Positions 38,503-49,188 of a stretch of DNA of 64,000 nucleotides are shown one piece after another; the first letter of the stretch is position 1, and each line of letters starts with the position of its first letter. The position numbers and the translations under genes were made by a program. Source of the stretch: Coffea arabica (Eukaryota; Streptophyta; Magnoliopsida; Gentianales; Rubiaceae); the NCBI RefSeq assembly GCF_036785885.1, contig NC_092310.1, positions 4,836,001-4,900,000 of the forward strand, written 5' to 3'. The notes beneath the pieces were generated by a model that was given only the letters and a program-made list of their open reading frames with translations, was not told where the DNA came from and made no database searches.

Positions 38503-39375
38503 ATGGCAACCTCTGTGCCGAATCCAAAATTATCTATTCATTCTCGTTCCATTAGTTTGCCTTCTATATCTCACCCTCTTATCGTGACTGCTGAGGAACA
38601 TCTTGAAAGATTGAAGTCATCAGGAGCCGCATCCTCAACTTCACATTCATTGGCATGCCAAAAATTGGACGGCCTCAAGAACTTGTACGAGTGTCTAGAC
38701 GATGTGCTTAGGCTTCCTTTGAGTCAACAAGCTCTCTCCAGTGAAAGACTTGGAAAATGGGAAGAAGAGGTCTTGGATGGATCTCTCAGGCTGTTGGAGA
38801 TCTGTGGGGCAGTCAGAGACATCTATTCACAGATGAAGGAAATTTTGCAGGAACTCGAGTCATCTCTAAGGACGAAACGAAGTGAAGATTTGGCCAATGA
38901 AGTCAGTTCATATATGATCTGCAAAAAGAACTTGAATAAAATGATAAGAAAATGCTACAAAGAATTCAAGAAATCAGGGAAGGACTGCAACGTGGAAGTG
39001 GAAAACAGAGATTCTGAAAATGCTCCTTTGGTCAACCTGGTAAAAGAAGTTCAAGCAATTAGTCTTCCAGTGTTGGAGTCTGTTCTATGTTTCCTTTCTG
39101 GACCAAAGGCAGGGTCACAACCAAAAGGTTGGTCCTTGGTCTCAAATTTACTACAGCAGAAGAGAGCATCACGCAAAGGAGATTCTGACATCGCAGCAAT
39201 CGAGCAAATAGAAATCAAGTTGCATCTCTTGAACAACAATAAGTCAAAAAAGGATGTACTTCAAAAACTTGAGGCAGTAGACTCTAGCATTGCAGAATTA
39301 GCAGAGATACTAGAAATTGTTTTCAGGCTTTTGCTGAAAACCAGAGTTTCACTTCTCAACATTCTCAACCACTAG
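38503..39375 (+). CDS. DUF241 family protein (copy 1)
   Basis: Single-exon gene, 290 aa, no signal peptide or membrane segment. It matches the plant DUF241 pattern: an N-terminal HSRSISLPS block, LACQKLDGLKNLYECLDDV (about 50-70), LLEICGAVRDIYSQMKE, a basic central region, and a C-terminal helical block IAELAEILEIVFRLLLKTRV. It is largely alpha-helical, likely coiled coil. The molecular function is not established; members are often clustered and root- or stress-expressed. I start at MATSV because the paralogue starts MATPK at the equivalent place; an in-frame ATG 27 bp upstream (MLHSAKGKK) is less likely. The paralogue lies inverted at 62900-63730. Confidence 0.88.
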   Translation: MATSVPNPKLSIHSRSISLPSISHPLIVTAEEHLERLKSSGAASSTSHSLACQKLDGLKNLYECLDDVLRLPLSQQALSSERLGKWEEEVLDGSLRLLEICGAVRDIYSQMKEILQELESSLRTKRSEDLANEVSSYMICKKNLNKMIRKCYKEFKKSGKDCNVEVENRDSENAPLVNLVKEVQAISLPVLESVLCFLSGPKAGSQPKGWSLVSNLLQQKRASRKGDSDIAAIEQIEIKLHLLNNNKSKKDVLQKLEAVDSSIAELAEILEIVFRLLLKTRVSLLNILNH

Positions 39376-39667
39376 TTTAGTTAGGCCACAATTTTGTTTG
39401 CATTAACCTTTGTACAGAATTTTACATACGTATGCACATCTCAGAAATGAACAGAGTCCTGAAACACTTTGTATAATTTGGTCTCCTTTGTTCCTTTGGC
39501 TGTTCATTCTTAATTAATGTATTAACAATTCCAGAAATTTATTCCAGGGTCGAACAAAAAAGAATCTTAAAATTAGATTTTCGATATGTCTTAAATAGTT
39601 GAAAGTGTTCTTTATATGAGCTTTCAATCAATTTTTACTTTACCTCCAACACAAGAAGACCAATGTG
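39376..39667. other. 3' flank of DUF241 gene 1
   Basis: The first bases after the stop codon (CCACTAGTTTAG...GGCCACAA) are shared with the 3' flank of the inverted paralogue. Nothing else is recognisable before the copia element. Confidence 0.5.
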
Positions 39668-39672
39668 TCTAT

Positions 39673-40162
39673 TGTTGCGGAAGCTCTACCAAATTAAGGT
39701 ATAACGAATAAATTATTGTACCTAAAATTGCAAAATGGTAATTCCCAGGAAATATTTGGTGAAGTACACTGACCTGCTTAAGTACCAATTTCCTAGACAG
39801 AATCATCTATATATATGCAATTAATTGCACAATAACTCACTATAAATATACCAACAAATATAGCTACTAAATAGACAATAAAATAGAACACTAGAATTTA
39901 ATAAGGTTCGGCTAATTTGCCTATGTCCCCGGACATTACTGACAACTTAATATTTCACTAGAAGAAATATTACAAAGAGAGAGAAGGAAGCAAGTTATGA
40001 TGCTCTTGCTTGGTGTGTCTTAATTGAGAAGGTAGAGAGTTTATTTATAGCTTTCAAAACTTTCTCCAATTCATAAACCTACCGATGTGGGATTGTAATT
40101 AATAATTCAACAATTTTGGCTATTTCAAAATCAATAATTGAGGCTTGACTTTGAATTTAACA
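39673..40162 (-). repeat. 3' LTR of the copia element
   Basis: 490 bp on the minus strand, next to the polypurine tract. Compared with the 5' LTR it has an extra stretch around 39838-39860 and several base differences. It includes a TATAAATA-like promoter motif on the minus strand near 40044. Confidence 0.9.
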
Positions 40163-40177
40163 AATCTCCACCTTGAC
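40163..40177 (-). promoter_or_regulatory. Polypurine tract of the copia element
   Basis: On the minus strand the purine-rich AAGGTGGAGATT sits directly before the 3' LTR, the expected plus-strand primer site. Confidence 0.7.
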
Positions 40178-40246
40178 ATAATTTCTAATCCCATCAAAAA
40201 TACAAATCTTCTCCCTCAAAATTCGGTGGTGTCTTCAAATGCGTTG

Positions 40247-43200
40247 TCAAGCGCCAATCTTCAAATTGTGCACAACATTTATCAAATTCAAACAATGTTG
40301 GAATTTGATAGTTGTCACAACCTTCGTAAGCATATCAGTAGGATTCTTCTTAGTCTGAATCTTTTGAAGTAATATCGTATTATCTTCCAAAATGTTCCTC
40401 ACAAAATGATACCGTACGTCAATATGCTTCATCCTTGCATGTTAAACTTGGTTCTTTACTAAATGCATAGCACTCTGACTATCACAATGAACTTTGATAG
40501 ACTTCTGTCCGATTCCCAATTCATCAAGCAACCCATGAAGCCAAATTGCTTCCTTAACAGCCATATACTCTGCCTCTGTAGTAGACAAAGCAACCATTGA
40601 CTGTAAGGTAGACCTCCAACTGACTGGTGCCTTAGTAAGTGTAAACACATACCCAGTCGTTGATCGACGTGTATCTTGATCACCTACGTAGTCGGAATCA
40701 CAATATCTAATTTCGCCTTGACCAATTTTCTCATCCTGCTTAAATATTAATCCAACATCTACAGTGTTCAAAATGTACCGAAAAATCCATTTCACAGCCT
40801 GTCAATGCTCCTTGGCAAGATCATGCATGTATCTGCTCACAACTCCAACTGCATACATCAAACTACCCACTGCATTTGCATATTGTACCTTTGCCATATA
40901 TTCTCGTTCTATATCATTCTTTGGAGATAACAATGCACTAAGTTTGAAATGAAGCAAGTGAAGTACTAACAGGTTTGGTCTTTTCATTCATGCCAAATCT
41001 CTTTAATACCTTACTAAGATACTTTTTTTGAGTCAAATAAAGTCTCCCCAATCTTCTATCTCTGCTTATCTCCATGCCGAGAATCTTCTTGGCTTTGCTG
41101 AGATCCTTCATTTCAAACTCCCGACTCAAATGAGATTTCAATTTTTCAATCTCACCTTGATTCTTGGAAGCTATTAACATATCATCAACATAAAGAAGAA
41201 GATATATGTAGGATCCATCTCGTAGCTTGTGCAAATATACACAGTCATCATATTTACTTCTTGTATACTTTTGCCCCATCATAAAATTGTCAAATTGCCT
41301 GTACCACTGCCTTGGAGACTGTTTCAATCCATACAACAATTTGTCAAGCTTGCACACCATTTTTTCTTTACCAGCAACTTTGAATCCTTTTGGCTGAGTT
41401 ATGTAGATTTCCTCTTCCAAGTCACCATGTAAAAACGCAGTTTTTACAACTAATTGGACAAGTTCCAGATCTAATTGTGTTACCAAAGCCAATAAAATTT
41501 TGATGAAGGAATGTTTCACGATTGGAGAAAACACTTTGTTGTAATCAATTCCCTCCTTCTGAGCGTAGCCTTTAGCCACCAGTCTTGCTTTGTAGCGAAC
41601 ACCAGACTTGTCAGGAAATCCTTCCTTCTTTGCATATACCCACTTGCACCCAATTGCCTTCTTTCCCTTTGATAGATTGATAAGTTGCCAAGTCTGATTC
41701 TTATAAAGGGACTACATTTCTTCTTCCATGGCTGTCCTCCATTTTTCTTCCTCTGAACTTTGGACAGCTTCAAGATAAGTGGTCGGAATTTCATCTATTG
41801 CAATTGCAGATGCATTAGCCACCATATTAACATACCGAGCAGGTACTTTAATATTCGTCTTTGGCTTATTCAATGCAATTGATTCAAATTGCGGTGAAGA
41901 CTCTCCAACTGGATCATCTTCTTTAGTTGATTCTTCTTCTACCATAGGAGTCCTTTCATCTGCTCCTATATTCACGGCTGGTCTGATAATGCTTCTTTTA
42001 AACTCCACCTGTTTCGATGTGCTTTCCACCTGTTGTGGAGTATCATCATTCTGCTGTACATCTACCTTTGTTAACATGGTAGATTCGTCAAAGGTGACAT
42101 CCCTGCTGAAAACTATCTTTTTCGTCTCGGGACACCAAAGGCGATAACCTTTAATGCTTGTCATGGTCTCCATAAAGAGCGCCTTCTTCACCCTTTGATC
42201 CAACTTTGATTCTTTAATATGATAATATGCAGTAGAACCAAACACATGTAAGGAATCATAATCTGTAGCAGGTTTTCCGAACCATTTCTCTAATGACATT
42301 TTGCCGCCAATAGCAGTTGATGGTAAGTGATTAACGAGATGATTTGCATATGTTAAAGCCTTAGCCCAAAATTATCTGCCCAACCCAGCATTAGACAACA
42401 TACACCGAACTTTCTCCACCAATGTCCGGTTCAAACGCTCTGCCACCCCGTTCTGCTGTGGTGTATCTCTGACTGTGAAGTGCAGACAGATCTCCATGAA
42501 CGGATCACTAGTGTATTCACCTCCGTTGTCTGTTCGAAGGCGTTTGATCTTTTTTTCTGTTTGAGTTTCCATCATTTTTTTCCACTTGATGAAGATTTCC
42601 AATACTTCACTTTTCGCCTTCATAGTATACCCCCATACTTTTCGAGAGAAGTCACCGACAAAGGTAACAAAATAATTTTTGCCTCTCAGAGAAGTTGTTT
42701 TGGAAGGTCTCCACACATCGCGTGTACATAATCCAAAATACCCTTACAGTGCTAAATTTTACTCTTATCTGCTTCTCTTTGACACAATGCTCGCAAAAAT
42801 CTAATTGCAAATACTGGCTCCTTTCAATAGTCCTTGATTCATCAGAAGATTCAAGAATTTTTCTCCGACATGCCCTAAGCGCATATGCCATAATCTGGTT
42901 ACTATCAATTCTCGATCATCACTGAAAGCCACTGCGCTACTCCAACAACTGCATTACCTTGATAGTAATACAAGTTATTATTTTTTCGGGTTCCTTTCAC
43001 TAGCACCAATGCACTTGAAATGATTTTTATCACTCCATTATATGCCGACACCTTGTAGCCCATTGATTCTAGTTCTCTCACAGAAATGAGGTTCTTTTTC
43101 AATTCTGACACATATTAAACATTAGTTAGAATCCTAATTGATCCATCCTGATTCCTCAGCCGAATTGAACCAACCCTATTTGCTGCTAATGTGGTCTCAT

Positions 43201-44208
43201 CTGCCGTGTAGACGACTCTACCTTCTTGTTCCTTGAAATCAAAGAATCATTCCCTATTGGACGTCATATGATGACTACAACCTGAGTCCAATAGCCATGT
43301 AATAGAATGACCAGTAGGCATGACAGCTAATGAAAAGTCTGAGTCTCGATCAATGCACTCAGCTACATTTGAATCCTCAACAACATTTTCCTTGTCAGGT
43401 CTACTCTTCAATTTTGGGCAGTCCTTCTTCCAGTGCCCTTTCTCTCTGCAAAAAGTACATTCATCTTTGCTTAGTCTAGCTCTCGACTTGGATCTACCTC
43501 TCATCCCCTTTCTCTGGTTTTGTGAGTGTTCTCTAGTTACCAGAGCTTCTGCTACTCCATCTCTGCTACTTTGCTTGTCTTTTCTTCTGAGCTCGTAGCT
43601 GTACAGGGCAGAGCTAACTTCACTGAGGGACACCTCAGCTTTCCCATGGAGTAGAACTGTTTCGAGATGCTCAAACTCCTCAGGAGAGATCCCAACAACA
43701 TGAGAGCCAAATCTTCATCTTCAAATGTCACATCTAAATTCATCAGATTAGTGATTAACTGATTGAAATTAGTGATGTGATCACTTAGAGTTGTGTCAGG
43801 AACATAAGTGAAGCGAAATAAACGTTTCTTCATATTGAGCCTGTCCTGACAATTTTTCTTCAAGAACTTCTCCTCCAATCCAGTCCACAATTTATTTGCA
43901 GAGGTTTCTTTTGAAAACACATATTTCTGTTCCCTTGAAAGACATGATCAAATTATACCACACGTTAAACGATTTAGCATCCTCCATTCCTTCTTTTCAA
44001 TCTCTTCTAGTTTCTCTTCTTCGATGGCAATGTCTAAACCTTGATTAAAGAGCGCGCCTAGAATCTCACTTTGCCACATACCAAAATGACCGGTACCATC
44101 AAATGTCTCCACATTTAATTTTGCATTCATCGTAGCATTTCTTGCCATAATAGACGATGACGAACTTGTCGATGCTTGCATTGTAGATGAAGATCTACTT
44201 TCGGCCAT
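40247..44208 (-). pseudogene. Copia Gag-Pol, broken by stops and frameshifts
   Basis: Starts MAESRSSS at 44208. It is then split over several frames. Recognisable pieces: Gag N-terminus with WQSEILGAL; zinc knuckle CTFCREKGHWKKDC near 43430; protease WLLDSGCSHHMTS near 43270; integrase core with RTDNGGEY and PQQNGVAERLNRT (42716-42372); reverse transcriptase with YAQKEGIDY and YVDDMLIAS (41579-40938); RNase H with CDSDYVGD and STTEAEYMA (40795-40442). The reverse transcriptase motif A reads VVKTAFLHGD where copia enzymes normally have an aspartate before VKTAFL, so a catalytic residue is lost besides the frame breaks. Non-functional. Confidence 0.9.
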
Positions 44209-44326
44209 CTCTACAAATTATATTTAGTAGCTCCTAAATGTAGAAAAACAATAGCCCAAGAAATCTTTTCTGATGTGAAAGATCAGACTATGCTGCAACC
44301 ACAAAGCATACTAAGAAATCTTGAGC

Positions 44327-44338
44327 TCTGATACCAAT
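44327..44338 (-). promoter_or_regulatory. Primer binding site (initiator tRNA-Met type)
   Basis: On the minus strand TGGTATCAGAGC, the standard plant copia PBS complementary to the 3' end of initiator tRNA-Met, immediately after the 5' LTR. Confidence 0.9.
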
Positions 44339-44818
44339 TGTTGCGGAAGCTCTACCAAATTAAGGTATAACGAATAAATTATTGTACCTAAAATTACAAA
44401 ATGGTAATTCCCAGGAAATATTTGGTCAGGCTCACTGGTCTGCTTAAGTACCAATTTCCTAGATAGAATCATCTATATATGCAATTAATTGCACAATAAC
44501 TCACTACAAATATAGCTACTAAATAGACAATCAAATAGAATACCAGAATTTAACGAGGTTTGACTAATTTGCCTACGTTTCGGACACTACTGACAACTTA
44601 ATATTTTACTAGAGGAAATATTACAAAGAGAGAGAAGGAAGCAAGTTATGAGGCTCTTGCTTGGTGTGTCTTAATTGAGAAGGTAGAGAGCTTATTTATA
44701 GCTCTCAAAACCTTCTCCAATTCATAAACCCACCGATGTGGGATTGTAATTGTGTCAAATAATTCAACAATTTTGGCTATTTCAAAGTCAATAATTGAGC
44801 TTGGCTTTGAATTCAACA
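44339..44818 (-). repeat. 5' LTR of the copia element
   Basis: 480 bp. It matches 39673-40162 from TGTTGCGGAAGCTC to GAATTCAACA and abuts the PBS. Confidence 0.9.
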
Positions 44819-44823
44819 TCTAT

Positions 44824-45805
44824 TACATTTAACATCCCTATGGATTTGACCTAAATTATTTGAGAAATCATGTACCACAAATTTGAAATTCAAACTCTAG
44901 TACATTTACACCCAAACCAGAACGTTTTCACCTCAGTTGTAAGTATCTTTAAACCAAGAAGTACAAACTTCAATTAAATACTAAGATACCCCAATTATAT
45001 AAACAATTTAACGACCCCGTTAAGATGTGTTTCAGGTGTTAGATTTTTTAAAAATATAAAATTAATTAGAAAAAATATATAAATGCAAGGGAATTAAATA
45101 AGAAAAGTGTATAAATACAAGAGAATATAGTAATTATTAATGTGTATTTATAGATGATAGATTAAATAGAATGTAGCAGTATAAGTATTAAAGATTAGAA
45201 AATTCCAAAATTTAAAGCCAAGAATCTGAAATTCAATGCCTATTTGTAACATTTTTGAAGATTGATTGATGACTAAACACAAACCCCACAAGTTTGGCAT
45301 CCCAAACATTGAGTCCAGGATACATTGCAAAATCTCAACCTAAACTCTAATACCATTCTATCATGTCCTGAATTTTAAAGCTAAAACATTTGAAATTGAG
45401 GGTTGACTAGTAAATCCAATTACCACCAAAAAACTTGATAAGTACACCTTAAGAAAATCATTAACCTAGTAACCAGGTTAGAAGAGGTACAAGTAGGATT
45501 ACATCTAAATCAATACTTAACAAATAATTCAAGCTATAGCATTCCAATGCAGTCCACAAGTCATATTGCATAGCTTCATCCATCCCCTTTAATTTCAATC
45601 CCTGCAAACAAATCTTCATCCATCTATGTTTCTTAGCAACTAATCGATTAATATTGCAAGACTGAATTGTTTCTGTGCCTTCTTGAATTCCTATGCTTCT
45701 TCCTCCATTAAATCCGTTTGAAGCCCTCTAGCTTAGTAGCCCTTTTTTTCTTTTCTTTTTTTTTTTTTAAACGAAGAGACAATAGGTTTTTCTCCTTTCT
45801 CTCAA
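44824..45805. other. Intergenic region
   Basis: About 1 kb between the copia element and the Tat element. AT-rich, with a T-run near 45750-45767 and no coding sequence that I can support. Confidence 0.6.
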
Positions 45806-45810
45806 GATGT

Positions 45811-46541
45811 TGTAAGCACAAATTTTGTTGCCTGAAATAAAAGACAAGAAAACTTGCACAAATATCAAATTGATTAAATCAAATAATAAGCGGGTTACAA
45901 TCTCTGAAAATTCTTGAATCAAAGAAATTAATCCCCTGATTCTTTTCTTCGAATAACTTCAATTGAAGGGCCGAAAAGACTTGTTCTCCAATCGAAAGGG
46001 TGTTTCCTACAATTTCGGCGTAGAAAACGATTGATTTGATGATGGCGTCAAACACTTGGAACTTCGAGTCTTCAACACCGACAGCAGGAGGATTTGTTTG
46101 ACTTGACTTGAACTTGGATTTGAGGAAGAAAGCTCTTGAAGGAATTTGACAGAGTTTCTCCGAATGTTAGGAATTTTTCTTCTTGTCTTTGCCTTGAGCG
46201 AAGACCTTTATTTATAGCCAAAATATGTAGGCTAGGTCTTCAAGAAAACCCTCAGAATCTTCCTGCATTTTGGATAACTTGTTACCCAAGAAATCCATTT
46301 AACTTGGGCTTAAATATTGGGCCAATCCAAATAGTCCATTGTGAATTAATGAATCAATTAATTCATTCCAACTTAAACGGACATTATGGATTTAATTTGA
46401 TTTAATGGCCTATATAATATTGGCCCGATTTGCCAGTCCAAAACATGATGGGCTTCTATAATTTAATTTAATTTAATCAAGATCGATTTAGTTTAAATAA
46501 ATCTTGACTAAAATAAATTAAATACATTTTCTTTGTCTACA
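45811..46541 (-). repeat. 3' LTR of the Tat element
   Basis: 731 bp; plus-strand ends TGTAAGCACA...GTCTACA. It differs from the 5' LTR at a few positions near its right end, such as GGCCTATATA versus GGCCCATATA and GATGGGCTTC versus GATGGATTTC. Confidence 0.93.
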
Positions 46542-46556
46542 AATGCCCCCACTTCA
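46542..46556 (-). promoter_or_regulatory. Polypurine tract of the Tat element
   Basis: On the minus strand GAAGTGGGGGCATT, directly before the 3' LTR start TGTAGACAAAG. Confidence 0.78.
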
Positions 46557-48594
46557 AGGCTCAATTGAAGCTTGCTTGTCAAGGTTTGTAATTGAGACTT
46601 GAAGTAATTGATTTTTTTTTTTTTTTGTATATAAAAGAAAGCCAATTCATTTGCCAATTTGAGCTGGGATGAATACATGCAATACAAGATCATATTTATG
46701 ATCAAGAGTCCCCACGGTCCATGTGTCATATGAAGTCTATGGCGAGGTGCAATGCATAGGAACATTCCCTATACCATCACAATGAATTTGTTGCTCACAA
46801 TTAGTCTTGAACCTGCGCTAGGAACCTTTTATGACCATTACACCACCTGCACATTTAATAATCAAGCATGGCCACCAATTCACTCGTAGAAACTTCCCAA
46901 TCATAAGACCTCCCATTTAATAATCTTTTCGCTGTCCATTTCTTTTCCTTGGATAATGAGAATCCTTACTGGGCTCTTTTTTTTCCTTTTTTTTTTCTTT
47001 CTCTTTGATGGGGGATTTTTTTTTTTTTTTTTTTTTTTTTGTGGAAACGACCAGATCTTGTCTCCCTTTGTTACCACTTTTCCGCTGTCAACAAATCTGA
47101 TATTGCCAAGTCCTGAATGAAGTATCAGTAGGAAGTCTAGTATTACAATTGCTAGTCACGTGCATGAACCTCCTATTAAGCATATCTTCTTTTGGAAACC
47201 GAACCAAGTTGCTAAAATTGAAGATGTGTCATTGCAAGAACTTGGTAGTTGCCGAAACCAGTTTCATTGTCTGAATGGTTGCCTCATTGACCTTTTGGAA
47301 TTCCACTGGACAACTTCGGAAATGGAGAAAAAGAAGTAATGCTCCACTTTCTCAAATCACGCAACCGTTTAAAGTAACCAGCCATGTTTTGAAATAAGGA
47401 TAGGAAACATCCAATTGGGTATCATTGCAGCAGGTTGCCAATTGGTAAAATAAACGACTGGACACTTCCAACTTTTGGAACAAAATTTGTCATGTTTACA
47501 ATGCTCGATTCTTGCAACTTCCAAATGAACTTGGATTTCCTTTTTTTTTTTTTCACGGTTTGAGCTTTATAAAGGAGACAAATTAATCCTCAACCTTCAT
47601 TATGCTGAACTCCTTGAATTCCAAGAAGAGAAGGAACAAATCAAACATACGCAGGTAACAACTCGATTTCAATCCTCCTGACAACTTGGTGTTAAATGCC
47701 CGTGATTCCGAGAAGAGATTCTCAAGTTACCTGCATGTTACATGACTTTGTCAAATTCCTTTGGTGATCACTGTTGGACAAGGCCTTACTCATCATAGGA
47801 TTGTATGAAAGCTCTTGTTTTTATTGTGATTCAAGTCTTTCCCGAACCTTGAATGTCCTCGAAATTTGCACGGTATGATCTTGCATTCTAGTTGTTTATC
47901 GAATCAGGCCAATGAATCACTTTACAATGGCATAGCCACCTGTCTCCATAATTTCTGGAGGTCCAAAGTTTTTTTTTTTTCTTCTTTAGGCAATAAACCT
48001 TGCTGGACCCGTCAATTTGAACATAATAAAACCCACCTTGCTGCATATTCACATTGTTTTCACCAATACCATAAGGTAAGGCCGCTTGCCAGATGGTTAC
48101 TTCATGCCATTATTTGGTTAATAAGTGTCTCAATCCCGAGACTGCTCAAGCTTTCTACGTCGTTGTACATGCAAAACATCTTTCCCTTTTTTTTTCAAAC
48201 CACAACATGCCGAACCATGTCAAGTTCATGGTCCCCTCTTATTTTAATATAATTCCATGTTGATTTAACTAGTAGCGAACACGAAGTGCTCACCACACAT
48301 GCCATGCATCACGACTTTCTTTTGAATGTCACTTTTTCCGCAGCAAGGCAAAATTTTGTTTGTTTGATGGATATTTTTTTTTTCAAGTTGCAGCTGACAT
48401 TGACACTTCTTACTGGAGCAAATTGACGTTCCAATTGTGTCCACAATTTTAGGACCATAGCTCTTGGAGTTCAAAAAGCTAAGGTAATTCACATACCTTA
48501 TGGCTTTTATTTCTTGTCAATGCCACTTTTTTTTTTTTTTTTTTTTGCCACGAAGGAAGGATCCCTCGTTACAACATGCACGGTGGACTCTCAA
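46557..48594. other. Noncoding region between PMD gene leader and 3' LTR
   Basis: Two kilobases without a supportable protein. It contains several long T-runs on the plus strand (around 46612-46628, 47019-47040, 48528-48546). In the orientation of the PMD gene this would be its promoter and leader; in the orientation of the retrotransposon it is the 3' untranslated part. Confidence 0.6.
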
Positions 48595-49064
48595 TTTGAA
48601 GAAGGCGCAACCGCAAACTCCCACGAGAGCCATATTATGGCTTGAGGAGTACGTGAAGGAGATGGCGCGACCAAAATTTGAAGAAGGCGCAACCGCAAAC
48701 TCCCACGAGAGCCATATTATGGCTTGAGGAGTACAAAGGAGATGGCGCAGCCAAAATTTGAAGAAGGCGCGACCGTAAACTCCCACGAAAGCCTATTATG
48801 GCTTGAGGAGTACAAAGGAGATGGCGCAGCCAAAATTTGAAGAAGGCGCAACCGCAAACTCTCACGAAAGCCTATTATGGCTTGAGGAGTACATGAAGGA
48901 GATGGCGCAGCCAAAATTTGAAGAAGGCGCAACCGCAAACTCCCACGAAAGCCTATTATGGCTTGAGGAGTACATGAAGGAGATGGCGCAGCCAAAATTT
49001 GAAGAAGGTGCAACCGCAAACTCCCACGAAAGCCTATTATAGCTTGAGGAGTACATGAAGGAGA
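48595..49064. repeat. 81 bp minisatellite, six copies
   Basis: Units start at 48595, 48677, 48757, 48836, 48917 and 48998, with periods of 79-82 bp. Each starts TTTGAAGAAGGCGCAACCGC and contains ATGGCTTGAGGAGTAC. A unit of 81 bp is 27 codons, so open frames such as KEMAQPKFEEGATANSHES run through it on both strands, but copies of 79, 80 and 82 bp shift the frame. It sits about 125 bp upstream of the PMD start codon. Confidence 0.93.
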
Positions 49065-49188
49065 CACGATTACCTAATTCAATGAAAACTCCCCAAAATT
49101 CAAGAAGCCTTTTACTGTTTTCGACCATGTCATTTTAACCAAACTTTCCTTTTTTTTCTTGCTTTTGTTGCAGGTTAGTCTTGATACA

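Larger units (their letters stand above)
39673..44818 (-). mobile_element. Complete Ty1/copia element, Tork-like, decayed
   Basis: 5146 bp with LTRs at 39673-40162 (3') and 44339-44818 (5'), both TGTTGCGG...CAACA-type, and a perfect 5 bp TSD tctat at 39668-39672 and 44819-44823. Gag, protease, integrase, reverse transcriptase and RNase H occur in copia order on the minus strand. The LTRs differ in length (490 versus 480 bp) and by several substitutions, so this is not a very recent insertion. It lies just downstream of DUF241 gene 1. Confidence 0.93.

Noticed and set aside
48595-49064. CRISPR-like array
   Set aside because: Units of about 81 bp are contiguous with no unique spacers, and the genome is a plant; it is a minisatellite.
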